Shown: positions 35,428-49,700 of the stretch, one piece after another
How positions within the stretch are numbered: the stretch's first letter is position 1
Layout of the letters: every line of letters starts with the position of its first letter
Assembly: GCA_949752735.1 (NCBI GenBank)
Contig: OX457042.1
Span: forward strand, 24,125,375-24,189,374
Reading direction: 5' to 3'
Length of the DNA: 64,000 nucleotides
Source of the DNA: Lumbricus terrestris
Lineage: Eukaryota > Annelida > Clitellata > Crassiclitellata > Lumbricidae
Notes under the pieces: model-generated
What the model saw: only the letters and a program-made list of their open reading frames with translations
Database searches by the model: none
What the model was told of the DNA's origin: nothing
Position numbers and translations under genes: made by a program

Positions 35428-38400
35428 ATGGTAAGTGGCTTTTGCGGTGCTATGTTTTGCTTAGTTGCTGTTGCAGAATTTTGAAAGCATCGCTGTAATG
35501 GGAAAAGGCAAGTGTCAGGCTCGGCGTAGGCCTATAGATACAAGCGTAACTAGGCTATAGTGTTGCAGAGAATACTTTGATCGTGGTAGTACCACTGAAT
35601 ATTTGTAATGTGACGTAAGAGGCTTCAAGAAAAAAGTCCTGGGAACCAACCGTGACACGTTACGATTACGGGTGACACTAATAATTTATAATATTTGTTT
35701 CTTTAGTGAAACGCTTGCAAACGCACAGCGCTGTACATTCATTATTCATTAGATGCATTTATATAGCGCCTCTTCAAGGGGGCTACTCAGAGGCGCTCCC
35801 AACCTCAGCGTGGCCAAATAAAACTGTCTTAAGATGAGAGAGGAAAGCCTGAGAAGGATTTTTACAAAGAGAGCAGAGGGCCAGAGGAAGACCATTCCAG
35901 GTTGAGGGTCCTACCCAGGGTGATAATTGCCCCCCCAGTTATTTTTCCACAATTCTCACACTGGTCCTACCACATGTACAAGTTATGCAATAATCTTAAT
36001 TAACATCAATCCTAACTACTAACAGAACAGACAACCTGCAATACACAGCGCTAATAGCAGCCATCCACAAAGGAGGTCCGCTCTACGGGGCGCGATCTCG
36101 TTACCTCTCGCTCTCCATGCCAGCGTGCTAACCAATGCGCTATCGGGTCCCGGTGATATGTGCTCATATCAGTTTATAATATATGAGATAATGAGCACTT
36201 GCTCTAGCACCACTTCAAGAAATCTACTCAGAGGCGCTCTCGACTACAACGCGGACACTGAATTGGAGTGTCATGCCAAAGACGATGAGCGATTGCAAGT
36301 GAAGGACTTGCTCATGGTCCCTACATGACGAATTGAGGTGAATTCGAACCTGCAACACATTCTGGCTCCAAGGTACCTAACATACCTCCACACCACTGCG
36401 CCTCGTGTATTGGCAGTAGATGGTCTTAATTTCAAATAAGGTGCGGCCCGAATTCTCGAAGCGAATTTCACCAGATCCCCGAAATCGATTTTCCAACTTG
36501 TGTGACCAGAATTCTGTCACTTAACTGTGTCATCAGCAACAGTAACTGGACCGTTATTTCATGTATTTAATTTAATTGTGAAGTGTTTTTTGAAGGTTCG
36601 GTCGCTTTCTATAAAACTGTCTTTTGGAGATCAAGCTTTACTATAGGTTCCTAAGTGGGGCGCGGTGGTGTAGTGGTGTCTGCTATCCGACAGCGTCGTT
36701 CATTCTCTGTTGCAGGTCCTACAGCTTGGAATGGTCTCCCTGTTACACTGCGCTTAATTCCCAGGGGTCACTCCGCTCTGTTTCTTAAGAACCTAGAAAC
36801 TGTTTTATTTAGCCGTGGTTGGGCCAGGAGCGCTTTTGAGTAGCCTACCTTGAAGAGGCGCTATATAAATTTCTGAAATAAATAAATAAATAAATAAACA
36901 ATAATTTCTTTATTGAAAAATCCGGTTTACAGACTGCAACTGGTTGTATGTATGCAATTTAAATAATTCACAAGAACGCAAATTACAGAAGACATGAATC
37001 TTAACTTCTAACAGAACTGACAAAACTATTATCAGCCTACAAAGCATGTCCATCCTGTAAGGCGCGAACTCGTTACCTCTCGCTCTCTACGCTTGCGTGT
37101 TATCCATTGCACCTCTGGACAATGTAACCCAATTTAGTGACATCAAGAGTGCCTTTATTATAATGGATAAGGCATCAGTTGAAAGCTGCCTCAAGTTCAA
37201 CCATTATTCCAATTTGCAATCGGTTGGAATAGTGATATCTGCTTCAAGTTAGACTATTCCCCAGTTCATGAGAGATGATACTCTTTATAGCCACATCCTT
37301 GTAACTGGGAAATTCCACATTCTGACCTAATCACTAGAAAGGGATTTATTACCAGGATTCTATGCACTTAGTGCTAAATTATTATTGCCTATTGTTCTTA
37401 CTGCATATTCATTTTGTTGTCCCATTTTGCATTTGCTAACGAAGTACTTAGGCCTACTTGATTCATTGTAGGTTGTAGCTACATATTTATAGTCTGCTAA
37501 CTGACTGCCTAACAGGGCCCATAGATGGGTATAATGTGGAATGACTTCCCTCCCACTATCCGTAGTAAGATCTTATTGGGGGTGTCATCTTCAGGTTTTC
37601 GCTGCTTGAAATTTTTTTTCTCCCTCGGGCTGTCATGCTGAGAGCACCTCTGAATAGCTTGTCTGTAAGAGGCGCTTTATAAACGCTTATATACAATACA
37701 ATAATTTTTCTTTGTGCCGGATGATATCAATGCTAAAGCTTGTCTCGTTTGCTACACAAGTGCCTTATATTATGTCCCACTGTTTGTAAAACTTTAGGCG
37801 TCAAGCAGCGGAGATCGGGAACATCTCTTCAAAGTTCTTGTGATTGGTGAACTGGGAACGGGAAAGACGAGTATAATAAAACGATATGTACACCAGACGT
37901 TTTCAGATCACTACAGGGCTACTGTATCCTTTCAGATTCGAACTGCGTGTTGCTAACGTAATAATGACTGTAGGTGGATATTCAGTTGGTTGGGCTGTGC
38001 GTGCGTTGAGTGTGTGCAGACTTTTGTGAATTTTGAATTTTGTAGTTATCTGAGCGCTGTTTACTTGATGGTAACTCACTTCGGAGACCTGTATGAAAGG
38101 TGCTATACTGAGTGTCAGGTTAACTAGGTACTCGGTACTCTAGTCTCTAGGTACTTATTTACTAGGTACTCGGTTGACTTCTTTGTTTCTGTAAATGGGG
38201 AATCTGGTTTACATACTGATCTCGAATATATTGCAAAGCAGTGGTGTAGTCCTAAAAAATGAAGTGGGGGGACGCCTGGAAATTGAAGTGGGGGGACGCC
38301 TGGAAATTGAAGTAGAAACTGTAGCAAAAGGTGCAATCTTGCAAGAATTTTGCAAAAAAGTGGGGGGATGGCGTCCCCCCGCGTCCCCGCCCCACTACAC

Positions 38401-40706
38401 CACTGTTGCAAAGATATAGTTGCTGATATATATATTCGTGTGCGTCCCATCTTGCTTTCAATTGATCTGATCCCTAATCTTATCTCATTGTTTCAATTGA
38501 TGTTGGTATGTACGTACAATTTGTACACATCTGTGTGTATGCGTATGTATGATTGTACATATGAATTCTCCACCTCATGGCGTTCACGACTCTCCTCAAC
38601 TCCTACTGGGTCTGCTTCTTCATTCTAAACTGAAACTTATGGCTAGGGTTGATTGGGAGGATGACCGGAGACTTTCAATCTGCCATTGGTTGATTTTGTC
38701 GGACATCTCGGCCGATTGATACCAATTGAGCAGGCAGTATGAGTTCAAACTTTCCTTGTAACAATTACGATGTAGGTACCTTGAGCGAGTTCTTTACTTA
38801 CAATTACTGAGAGCCATTGAAGGATGCATGGTGGTTAGACAGTATGAGAATAATTGCAGACAAATAACGTGAGGAATCAAACGTTGATTTATGTGGAGTT
38901 TAGGTGTGCAGTGAAGACTTTTGCCATAGAGTCATAAGAAAGACTATATATAAGTGGATTGAACCCTCCCTGCAGGTGGCAATTCTCACACTGTGATTGG
39001 ATGGTGGGTCTTAATAAATGTTTCTTGTTGCCTCTTTTCAAAGTGCACTGATGAAATTTGTACGGGAAGCATAATTTTCAATTTTGAGCTGCCTTGTACT
39101 GTATTCTAGTGCACAGATGCTGGGGCATATAATATGGAGTTAATAGACTTTTGTTGTGCTCTATAGAAGTCGCTAGGAATAGATGGGATTTCCTGATGTG
39201 GACTCCATGAATAAAGTGAATTAATTACTATAATTTGATTATTGCGGCTATCACTAATATTGCTATTATCAATTAAGGCTAATTAAGTGTTGAATAAATG
39301 CATTCATGAATAATCATCAAGGAGGAGGGGTCAGGGTTTGTATAAGTTATTAGCTTTTCATGGCTCCTGTTGCACTGTACAACAGTGTACATACTGCACA
39401 GTGACTCACGATTGTACCAAATTAAACTTTTGTGTACAATAAACAAAATTAATTCAATTCGTCCAGAAGTGACAGATATTCAACTTTTTGGCATTTATAA
39501 AATCTATGTCTATGCAGCCTATCAGCACCAAATACTCTACTTGCTATTTGCTTTGTGGATAGAACATAAATTGTGCTAAACATTATAGATAACTGTTACG
39601 AGAAACACATTTCGATGACAGATCTTTGCTTTTAATGGCAGATTGCATTGGTCAGACAACAGATCTGTTTGAAATTGAGGTGCTGAAATTAATTCAGCCA
39701 ATGACTTGGTTTTTATAGAAAATCGCATGGTCTTAAGAGTTTGCTTAACGCTTACAATATGACGATGCATAAGTATGAGCCTCCCACTTTTTCATTGGTT
39801 GAGGCTAGATCCACCTGAATATGGGAGGACTCTATCCTCTCACATGACACACAGTCACTGACAATGTGTAAAGCAGACCACCCACTTCTTTACACCAGAC
39901 TTGCTCTACTTAGTGACCTTTACCCATCTCATGAAAGTAACTGGCTATTCCTAACAACATACCACAGTTCTGTGAAAACTGACATGCTACTCCTGATAAT
40001 TGTGACCTGACCTAGTTTAGTGAAAACTGACTTTGTCTTCCGCTTAATATTGACCTGACCTAGTTTGGTGAAAACAGACTTACTATGACTAATGACCAGT
40101 CTTAGTGTAATGAAATCAAAGATTTACAGCACAATGAGCGCATTGTTAGCAATTTTGCAGATGAGTTGGCTTTTTCGTTAAACCTTTTTCCTGAAAAAAG
40201 AATTTAATGCATCATGTTAAACACCATAATAACTTAATTCATCATGATATTTTAGCTCATTGATTTGATGGGCTTGCACATGCGCAGTCAGTGTTTGGTT
40301 GTTTTCTTCTATTAGTCTATATAGCGGTTGATGATGGCGGCCAAAGTCGGTTTTGCATCAATTGGATGTTGACTCTACGTCTATACATAGGAGATTTTCA
40401 ATGACTATAGTGTGACTATTACTCATTGCAAGTCGGGCATCAGCCGTTTTTGGCACGTGAATATAAAGGCTTTGTGCTCGAGATGGACAGAGAGAACGAA
40501 GAGAGAGAGAAGAGCGAAGATGCATGTGCATTGTTTAGCCGAGGGACAGAGACAGACAGACAATGACAGAAATAGACATGCAGAACAGGGAGGCAGGCAG
40601 ACAGAAAGAGAGCCAGACGCAGAGACAAAGGCAGAGAAGCCCAAAAAGGGACAGACAGATAGAGACAAAGCCGGCAACAGACGGCGCTCATACAGACCAG
40701 AGCCAC

Positions 40707-40740
<34 letters not shown>

Positions 40741-43700
40741 CAAAGACAACAACAGGAAAGGACAGAGCAGCATATCTACAGAGAGATGCAATTGACAGAT
40801 TGATAAAGCGATTAAGCTGGTATATTAAACCTTCTTTCGTTTTATCCTAACATGAACAATTACTCGATGACGGATACAGTCTGCTCTCAGCCCTGTGACT
40901 TGACCTGACCCGGTCATGTCAACTCTGATGAACTTCTTTGTCGAAATTGTTTCTATGTTATCGTCTCTGATGCAACCACCCCTCCCCCAGCCTCAACTTT
41001 CTATGCATCTAAATGGGAGATGGGTGTAGGATATAGATCCTTCCATCTATTCGTTCATGTAGTTCTTCACTTATTCTTTTGTTGATCTGAATATCCATTT
41101 ATTCATTACTTTGCTCATTTGTTCATTCATACATGTGTGTACATCATTCGTTCACTCACTCACTTGTGTGCATTCGTTGTTTCTTTAAATAATTTTCTGA
41201 TTTATTGTTTTATTCATTTGTTCCTTCCTTCCTTCATTCATTCGTTTGTTGAATTCATTTATTCATTCATCTATTCATTCATTCATTTATTAGGTGAATT
41301 GCTTGTTCATGCGTTCATTCATTTTCTTTCATTTGCTCGTGCATTCAGATTCATTCAGTTATTCATTTGTACATTATTCACTGATTCTTTAATCATATTT
41401 CATGTGCTCGCATCTACTCAATCTTTTGCCTTCATTTATTCATTTTTAAATCAAGACATTAAGAATTTTAAGAGTGTATACCAGAATCACTGCATGCTGG
41501 TATTGCTGGCCAATGTCTGTATGTCTGTATGTGCCATGGACACATTGGTGTCTGCTGAGCCTAGGCAATAGTAGGCATTCCTTCTAGGAGTTGAAAGTTC
41601 AACTGTGAATGAACCCTGAACTGAACATTGAAGTTCAGTCATGGAAAGTGACAGCAGTGATGTGTATGGGGTTGACTGACGAAATCCAGACACCCGATAT
41701 GGCTGGACATTCCAGACATAAACTGTCTGTGTTCTTGCCCTTCTGCCTGTCATTGTGTCTGTATGCCTGTGGATGCCTGCCCTCTGCTCTAGGTTCCTTG
41801 ATGCTTAAATCTGATGAAAGCCATACTTTGTTCTTCCTTGTTTGTTGCATTTCTTTCATTCTCAATTCCTTAACCCAGCCCCCCCCCACCACCATGCACT
41901 AAACAACCTCTTCTAGAAAGTGTCACAGAATCTATTTCACACATATATAATACACTGAGGCATCATGCTTTCATGCAAAACATATATAGGCCTATGCGTA
42001 AGACATACATATGCAATGCATGCAAGTGTATACGTTTTATATGTATTTATGTATTTATTTCCACAGTATGCGACTTTACATAATTATGCTGCTTACCAAC
42101 TTCCACACACCAGTGAATGACTCACATTGATGAAAAACCAAGATATATAAATATTTATATACTCAACAACCTCTTCTAGAAACATACACACAAACACACA
42201 TACATAAACTTTAAGGGGCGTTATTTAAATCCTTGTACATTGACTAATTGTATTGCTTTAAGTTCTTGTCATGTCCACTTACAACAATGAAATCACTGTT
42301 GGTTGATTATGTTTGAATTTCACAACAAACAAAAGTCTCATACGCACAAGTCTGGTTCTGTTTGGAACTAGGAAGGAGACGAAGACCTGTCCCTTTAGTT
42401 AGCCCTGAGGGGCAGCGATTGATATTAAGTGTTAGTGACATAATTTATTTTAGCTTCGAAATATGTGTGCTCGTGGAAAGTCCTTTCCGTCACCCTCTGA
42501 TCGTTCCACTAACAGTGCGCTCATAGTTTAGTGGAGTGGGGTGCAGGCAGCAGAAATCCCTAAGGCCAAAAAAAATAATGTTGTGTTTCCGGTAACCCGA
42601 CCGACCCTCTTTTATTGCCGCGACTCAAATAATTTTTAAAAAAAATTTTATTTAAAAAAAAATTTGTTTTGACATAATACGGTGACATTGCCTTCCGTAT
42701 AGAGTTGGATCTTAGGCAAAAATTTTTGTGTTTCCGGTGACCCAACCGACTCACTTTTATTTCAGCGACTCGGAATTTTTTTTAATTTTTTTTTATTTAC
42801 AATGACATTGCCTTAGAGTTTCATGCCTGCCTAACTACTTCCTGGTTGCCAGTCTTGAGAACCTCTAGCCTTATCATTAGTGTTGTGAGGCGGAAACTTT
42901 CCTCGGAAAGTTTCATATCTTTCCGGAAAGTTTCGGAAACTTTCCGACGAATCTTTCCGGAAACTTTCCGACATATTTTTCCACCAATAAAATATTATTA
43001 AATACATACTCAATTCTAATGAGTCCGAAATTTTCTTTCAATATAATGTTACTAAATACATCAATCACTATCAGAAGTTAGTGTTATGAGGTGGAAAAAT
43101 TGTCTGGAAAGTTTCATATTTTTTCGGAAACTTTTTGAATTTTTTTCTACCAATAAAATATTATTAAATACATACTCAACTCTAAGGAGTCCGAATTTTC
43201 TTTCAATGTAATGTTACTAAATACATTCATCACTATAAGCAGTCTTAGGTGGTTATAAGTAATGGTTTATTCAATAGATGGCACTGCTAGTGTTAGTGAT
43301 AATTGTTCACACAGCCCAAAAATATCGGTACATTTAGGAATTAAATGCAATTAAACTTTGCTGTATATTTAGAGAAAATATTTTTTATCATTCAGTCACC
43401 TTCATATTTGTGAGATATGAAAATATACGACAGAAACAGAAATTGATGCTGTATTATTTCATGCTTATAAGTTTTTACACATTTCCTGCAACAGTTGACT
43501 GCAGACATGCAAGCATGCAACTAGTTTTCAATAGGCTACTCTAGTCTGAAATGCTAATGAACAGTGTTTATTGCTCATATTAATTATTTTTAAGTTCAAC
43601 ATTGTTTGCATCGACAGAAGTACTGTAAATAAAAGGAGTTTAAACTATAAAAAAATTTCTGAGAGTGAAATTCTGATATTTTCTGATTTTAATGTGTTTT

Positions 43701-46700
43701 CCGGTTCTTTGGAAAGTTTCCGGAAACTTTCCGGAAACTTTCCGTCAAAATACTTTTCCGGAAAAGCTACATCACTACTTATCATTCTCACTTGAGTCAC
43801 CTCTAACGGTGACTAGGGAAAATAAATCTAGCAACCTCTAGGTGTAACTAGTCAATGGCTCGGCCAGTCTGGAACAACCCCTAGCAGTGATGTTCTGTTT
43901 GCACTCATCTTCCCCTTCCCTTCCCAATTTATCTTACCAGAAAAGATGTCAACAAAATGAAATTACCGGTAATAGAATTGTTTTCTAGAGCAATTTAGGG
44001 TACAGACAGTCGGGGAATAGGCAGTTTATACTTGCTTAGAACACGTACTTTGTTGCAGCATGTACCCATATGCAAAAAAGAGTACCATTTCGGTATAATT
44101 TTTCGTATAGTCACTGTATAAAAATATTTTACCAAAATAAAAATATTTTTCGACCTACCTACCCAATTTTTTTTAGCTCTGTTACCGGAAACACAGCATT
44201 ATTTTTTTTGGGCCTAACCAATATTAAGAGCATATGCCAGAAGGACTGCATTTTTATCCCCAACCAATGTCTGTGAGTGCTATGAACACATTATCAATCA
44301 ATCAATCAATCGTAATTTATATAGCGCCCCTTCAAGGTACCTACTCAGAGGCGCTCCCGGCCGAGACCAAGCGAAAAAAAACAGTCTTCAACAGTTTGTG
44401 AAATTGAGAACAGCTTGAGAGGTGTCGCATAGTCAAGGGAAGTCGATTCCAGGTTGTTGGACCAACCACAGAGAACGAACGCCTCTGCATTGTTACAGAG
44501 CGAGTGAAAGGAACCATTAAGTCACCATGGACAGCAGAGCGCAGTGCGCAGCGACCTATGCAAGTGGAAAGAGGGAGGCAAAGCTCACACAGATAAGAGG
44601 GTGTATTAGTGTCTGTTGCGTCCAGTGTGAGAATTGTGGGAAAATAACGGGGGGGTCGGACTATGATCCACATGGAGTTGGTGGTGTGAAAGCAGACTTT
44701 ACTCTGTTACCATAAGGAAGACTGGGGTTGAACCCCCTCAACCCTCTGGAAATTCTCACCCTGGTTTGCATCTAGGTGATGAATATGATACCCTGCTAGT
44801 GGGTATTGGGTAACCTCAACCTCTATTCGGCCCTGCTTCTAGTTTGAAGGATTTTTAATAGGCTTGCATCATATAGAAATGTTCAGATGTTTGCATATAT
44901 ACACACTTGTCCACAGCCAACACTCTCAGAGCTTTGCAGAATGCCTCTGAGCAATTTCTATTGTTCAGGTAAAGGTATGTTATTATTGAGGTGATGGTGC
45001 TGATTATTGATCTGCTTACGCATCACTGCTCTTTTGTCTGTATTACCTTGACTTAGTGCATGTTGATGTGCCATATTTTTAGCAATTATTATTAAAATTT
45101 ACCTGTGCAAAAGATTTATGTGTTGACTTAACTGGGTTACTAGATTGGTGTTGACTTTGCGCTGAAAGTCATCAACTGGGACATGAATACAGTTGTCCGG
45201 CTACAACTGTGGGACATAGCGGGTTAGTAAACTGTGTTGATTCTTCTGCGTGACATGCATACAAGAGTCCAGTGGTAGTGTCAACGAGTTTATTTGTATG
45301 CTTAACAGGATGCTGAATTTAGAACATTTAAGAACATACATGCTTACAGAGAAAGCTCGGAACATGTGGAGAATTATATTGTATTATATTGTCTGTGTCT
45401 GCTGTGTTAATATTTTGAACTGGATTTGGAGTTAAAGCTGGACATACTTCCCTTTCCCTCCCATTAATTTTTTGTCTTGGCATAGGTGACCTCATCAATT
45501 TCAAACTTTTTATCCTAATGTACAAATGCCTCAACAATTGTGCACCAGCCTACCTCGCGGACAGCATCAAACTGTTAGCAGACGATCCATGTAGGTCCCG
45601 GCTGCGATCGTCCAAGACCGCCGATGTATCCGTTCCTGCGATGAAAACTAAAATGGGTGATCGCGCCTTCCGCGTCGCAGGCCCACGCGCCTGGGACAGT
45701 CTTCCATGAACTATCCAGGAAATTAAAACTGAATCAACTTTTAAAAAACAATTGAAGCTGCACTTGCTCTTGAGCTCATGACATTTGCTCTGACAGTTGA
45801 CATTATGCGTGTAAGGCATCCTAGAAGTGGCTTGCTACTGACGATGCTATATAAATTGTCTGAATTACAATTACTATGTTGGAGTTGGATAAGCAATCTC
45901 AGAGAGAGGTTAGTCTTATGTTGAGAATGAAGCGACGTAGTCGACAGCCATGCGATACAATGCGATACATTGACTTGTAACACGGGGCCCGGTAGTGCAA
46001 CGGATAACACGCTGGCATAGATAGCAAGAAGTAATGAGTTCGAACCCCATAGAGGACAGACGTGCTTTGTAGGATGATATATTAGAACAGATTATTTCAG
46101 GCTGTCTGTTCTGATAGCAGTTAAGATTTATGTATTCTGTAATCTGAGTTCTTGCAATTGTTTCAACTGCATAACTGTACACTGTAACCGGTTGCAGTCT
46201 GCCAACCGGATTGTTGAATAAATGAAAATTATTATTATTATTATTTACAATACAACTGCATTTGATTTTGTTCAGAAGTGCAGTATACAACCATACAACC
46301 GAACATTTATAATGAACATTGAACAATATTGTGAGTAAAGGACTTGCTCACAGTTTGAGTGAAGACTCAAACACACGCTCTCTGTGTTAAAGGTCAAGCG
46401 GTCTAACCAATTGACCACCGTGCCCCAGAACAAACAGACACAAAGTAGAATTCCAGAATTTAGGTCCAGAAACCGGAAGATCTCGTCCTATTGTTAGGTT
46501 TGACCCGAAGACAATCATCGGACGACCCAGCTGGAGAATAAGGACCGTGTGTGTGAGCTAATTTTGTATAGTGTATGTGGTCAGTTAATGTTTAAGCGTA
46601 CGAATAGACCAGCTCAAGGTCAGCGTCTAGACAGTTAGGCCTGCAGGTGACAGACTGGCGGGAAAGTTGGCGCGGCTCGGACGACCGTCGCCGGAGAGCG

Positions 46701-46701
46701 C

Positions 46702-46735
<34 letters not shown>

Positions 46736-49700
46736 GAGGCAGAGAGAAGGACAGAGCGGCAGGGGGAAGAGTGTACGCCCAGACAGTGAGATAAGTTGTA
46801 GAAGAAGGAGTTGGTAGTAGAGAGTAGAAGACGTTTTAGAGAACAGTGGAGTTAGACAATAATAGTTGCGTTACTGTCGTAGAATTCAAGCGTTTGTCGT
46901 CGTTGATGCATTGTTGTGTTATTTGCGTTGTTATGAACGAAGAAGAAAATACAAGAAACAGAGCTTTGTTGTAATTGAACAAGTTAAGAACTTTAGAAAC
47001 TTATACACTAGCTTTAGATACCGAAATACAGTGACTAGGTTAGGCCTAGGCTGCGCTACTGGACTAAAGAAGAGACTGGAGAAATTGTCAGTGATTGTGG
47101 AAGCTGACATTTGGTGGCAGCGGCGGGATACTGAATTCAAGCAAAGGACGTTGGGATAGCGAATAATTCAAGCAACGGACGTCGGGATATTGTATCCAGG
47201 TTTACGAACGGTGAATTGCGAAGTCAAGCAACGAACGTTGGGATAGTCGTATCCAAGCTACGGACAGTGGATTTTGAAGCCTTACGAGACGCCGACCACA
47301 CGGGAGAAGGAGAGTGAGCATCTGAACAACCGGAGAAGCAGTCCGAGCATCCGAACAACTGGTGAGAAGATACAACGAGCATACGAACGACACTACGACA
47401 ACGCAACGCCAAAGAGAGAGGTATACAAAACTCGCTCCTTGAATAAACAAGCAATAAGAATTAAAGTCAACCAATCACAGCAATCATAGCCACTCCCTCG
47501 ATTTTCTTCACGGAAATCATTGAAGTAAAGAAGTAAGATGGAGAAACTTACAGAACAAAAGCAAGCGAGTATAAAAAAGATGTCTTCTGATCGAATAATA
47601 AAATTATTAATCGAAGCCGGTCAAGACGTGGAGGAAGTCGAAGAGATGTCTAGAGAAAATTTGATGAGAGCCCTAGCAGAGGTGTGGCTAAAGGAAGCTG
47701 AAGAGAAAGGTGCAATGGGTGGCGCTGAGGAGAAGCCAGTTGAAAAACCTCAGCCACCGATGTCTATGGAGGCGTTGATGCAATTTATGATGATGAGGGA
47801 GGAACAACGGAGACAAGAGGAGAAAGAGAAAGAAGAACAACGGAGACGAGAGGATAAAGAGAAAGAGGAGCAACGTAGACAAGAGGAGAAAGAGAAAGAG
47901 GAGAAACGTAGACAAGAAGAGAAAGAGAAAGAGGAGCAACGGAGACAAGAAGAGAAGCAGAAAGAGGATCAACGTAGACAGGAAGAGAAAGAACGAGTAG
48001 AACGATCAGAAAAGATTCGACAGGAGAAAGAGGAGCAAAGGAGGCAAGAAGAGAAAGAACGGAAACAAGAAGAGAAAGAGAAAGAGGAGAAACGGAGACA
48101 AGAAGAGAAAGAACGGAGACAAGACGAGAAAAAACAAACAGAACGAGCAGAAAGGATGAGACAAGAAGAGATAGAAATGCAGAAGCAGCAGTTTCAGCTT
48201 CAGTTAGAACAAATGAAAAAAGATCGTGACGAAGCAGAACGAAGAAGGATGGAATTAATGATAGAATACGAGAGAGCAAGGAAAAGTGACGAAGAAATAC
48301 GGAAACAACAGATCGAGGAGCAAAAGGCTCGCGAGGAAGACAAAGAAGCCATGCGTTTGGCAGAATTAGAAAGAGCCGAAGAGATTCGACAGGAAGAATT
48401 GAAAATGGAGAAAGAAAGTTTGGAAAGAGCGGAAAGAGAAAGGGAAGAACAAGTACAAATAGAACAAAAGAAACTCGCTCTTAAGGAAGCACAGCTCCGA
48501 GAAATGGCTATTGAAAAGGAGGAACGCAGAAAGCAGCTAGAATTGTTGCAGCAGAAGATAGAACAAGAAGAACTGCGCAGGGAAGAAGATCAAAATAGAC
48601 TGAGGGAACGAAATGAAGACGAAAGAAGAAGCCGTGAAGAGTCAGAACGAAACAGGATTCGAGAAAGTGAGACAATGGTGTCCAAGATTAAAAAGATAGG
48701 TGATGCAATGAAACACGTGTTGCCTAAGATGCCATATGATATGATGGAGGTGCCATTATATTTTGAGACAGTTGAGAATGCATTCAACAGTTTTACGGTG
48801 GAAAAGCAGTTTTGGGTCAAATTGCTGTTGCCACTAATGACGCCAAGAGCGAGAACGGTGTTAAACCGATTGTCTTTCGATGATCTAGACGATTACGACA
48901 TAGTGAAAGAACATTTACTGAAAGAATTCAAATTGACAGCGAGAGAATATCGATCACGATTTGGAGATGCGAGGAAAACGGCAGAAGAAACATACACGAT
49001 GTTTACAGCAAGATTGAAGAATCTGTTGAACTATTATGTCAGAAGTAGGCGAGTGGGCAAAGACTATGAGAAGTTATTTGATCTGTTGGTGGCGGATAAG
49101 TTGAAAGAATGTCTACCACCGGGTCCACTACAGTTTGTACTAGCAAAGGAGGGTACTGAATGCTTGGAAGCTAGTAATGTTGCAGAACTCGCAGACATAC
49201 ACGTGAACAATCGAATTGGTCTAATGTTTCAAGACAAACCGAAATATGAAGCATGGGGTAATAGTTCGAAGCAACCCAGGTGGAATAGTAGTAACAAAGA
49301 AACGGGAAGCCAAGCCAGAAGTAATGAAGTAAGGAAAGATAGTGCTCCTGGAAGACAGTTTGGTCAAGATAGAAGAGAAGCAACGGGTGACAGACAAATA
49401 TATAGTCGAATTCCAGTGATGGGACGTCAAAGAGAAAGCAATGCAGCATATACTCCGTACAATTACAGACGGGAGAGCACTGAACAAAGAGGTATTGTGA
49501 GGAAACGTTGCCATAATTGTCAGTCAGACCGACATTTGATAAAGGATTGTCAAGCACCACCAAGAATGACAAATCTGAGAAATAGATTTACTCGAAGTGC
49601 AGAAAATCTCAGAGTAAATCAGATACAAGTAATGAATGCACCGAATCAGTCGGCAGAACAAGACAACCGCGACACGGAAGTGAAGTCAGTGATGAAGTGC

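Noticed and set aside
40412..40850. Overlapping 95-127-codon ORFs
   Set aside because: Produced by the (GACA)n/(GAGA)n tract; low-complexity products on both strands.
41119..41571. 150-codon ORF rich in Phe/Ile/His
   Set aside because: Arises from degenerate TTCATTCA repeats.
42560..42810. Possible poly(A)-tailed retrocopy because of A/T runs
   Set aside because: The runs belong to the inverted ends and subterminal copies of a TIR transposon.
45984..46050. Possible tRNA gene
   Set aside because: Head of SINE family B; recurs with a constant 3' body at three other places.
46866..47159. 97-codon ORF in the 5' LTR (repeated in the 3' LTR at 53,658)
   Set aside because: Present only because the LTR is duplicated; no recognisable domain and low-complexity start.
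47688..48279. Long antisense ORFs (Leu/Phe/Ser-rich) across the gag coiled coil
   Set aside because: Shadows of purine-rich Lys/Glu codons; no start context or homology.
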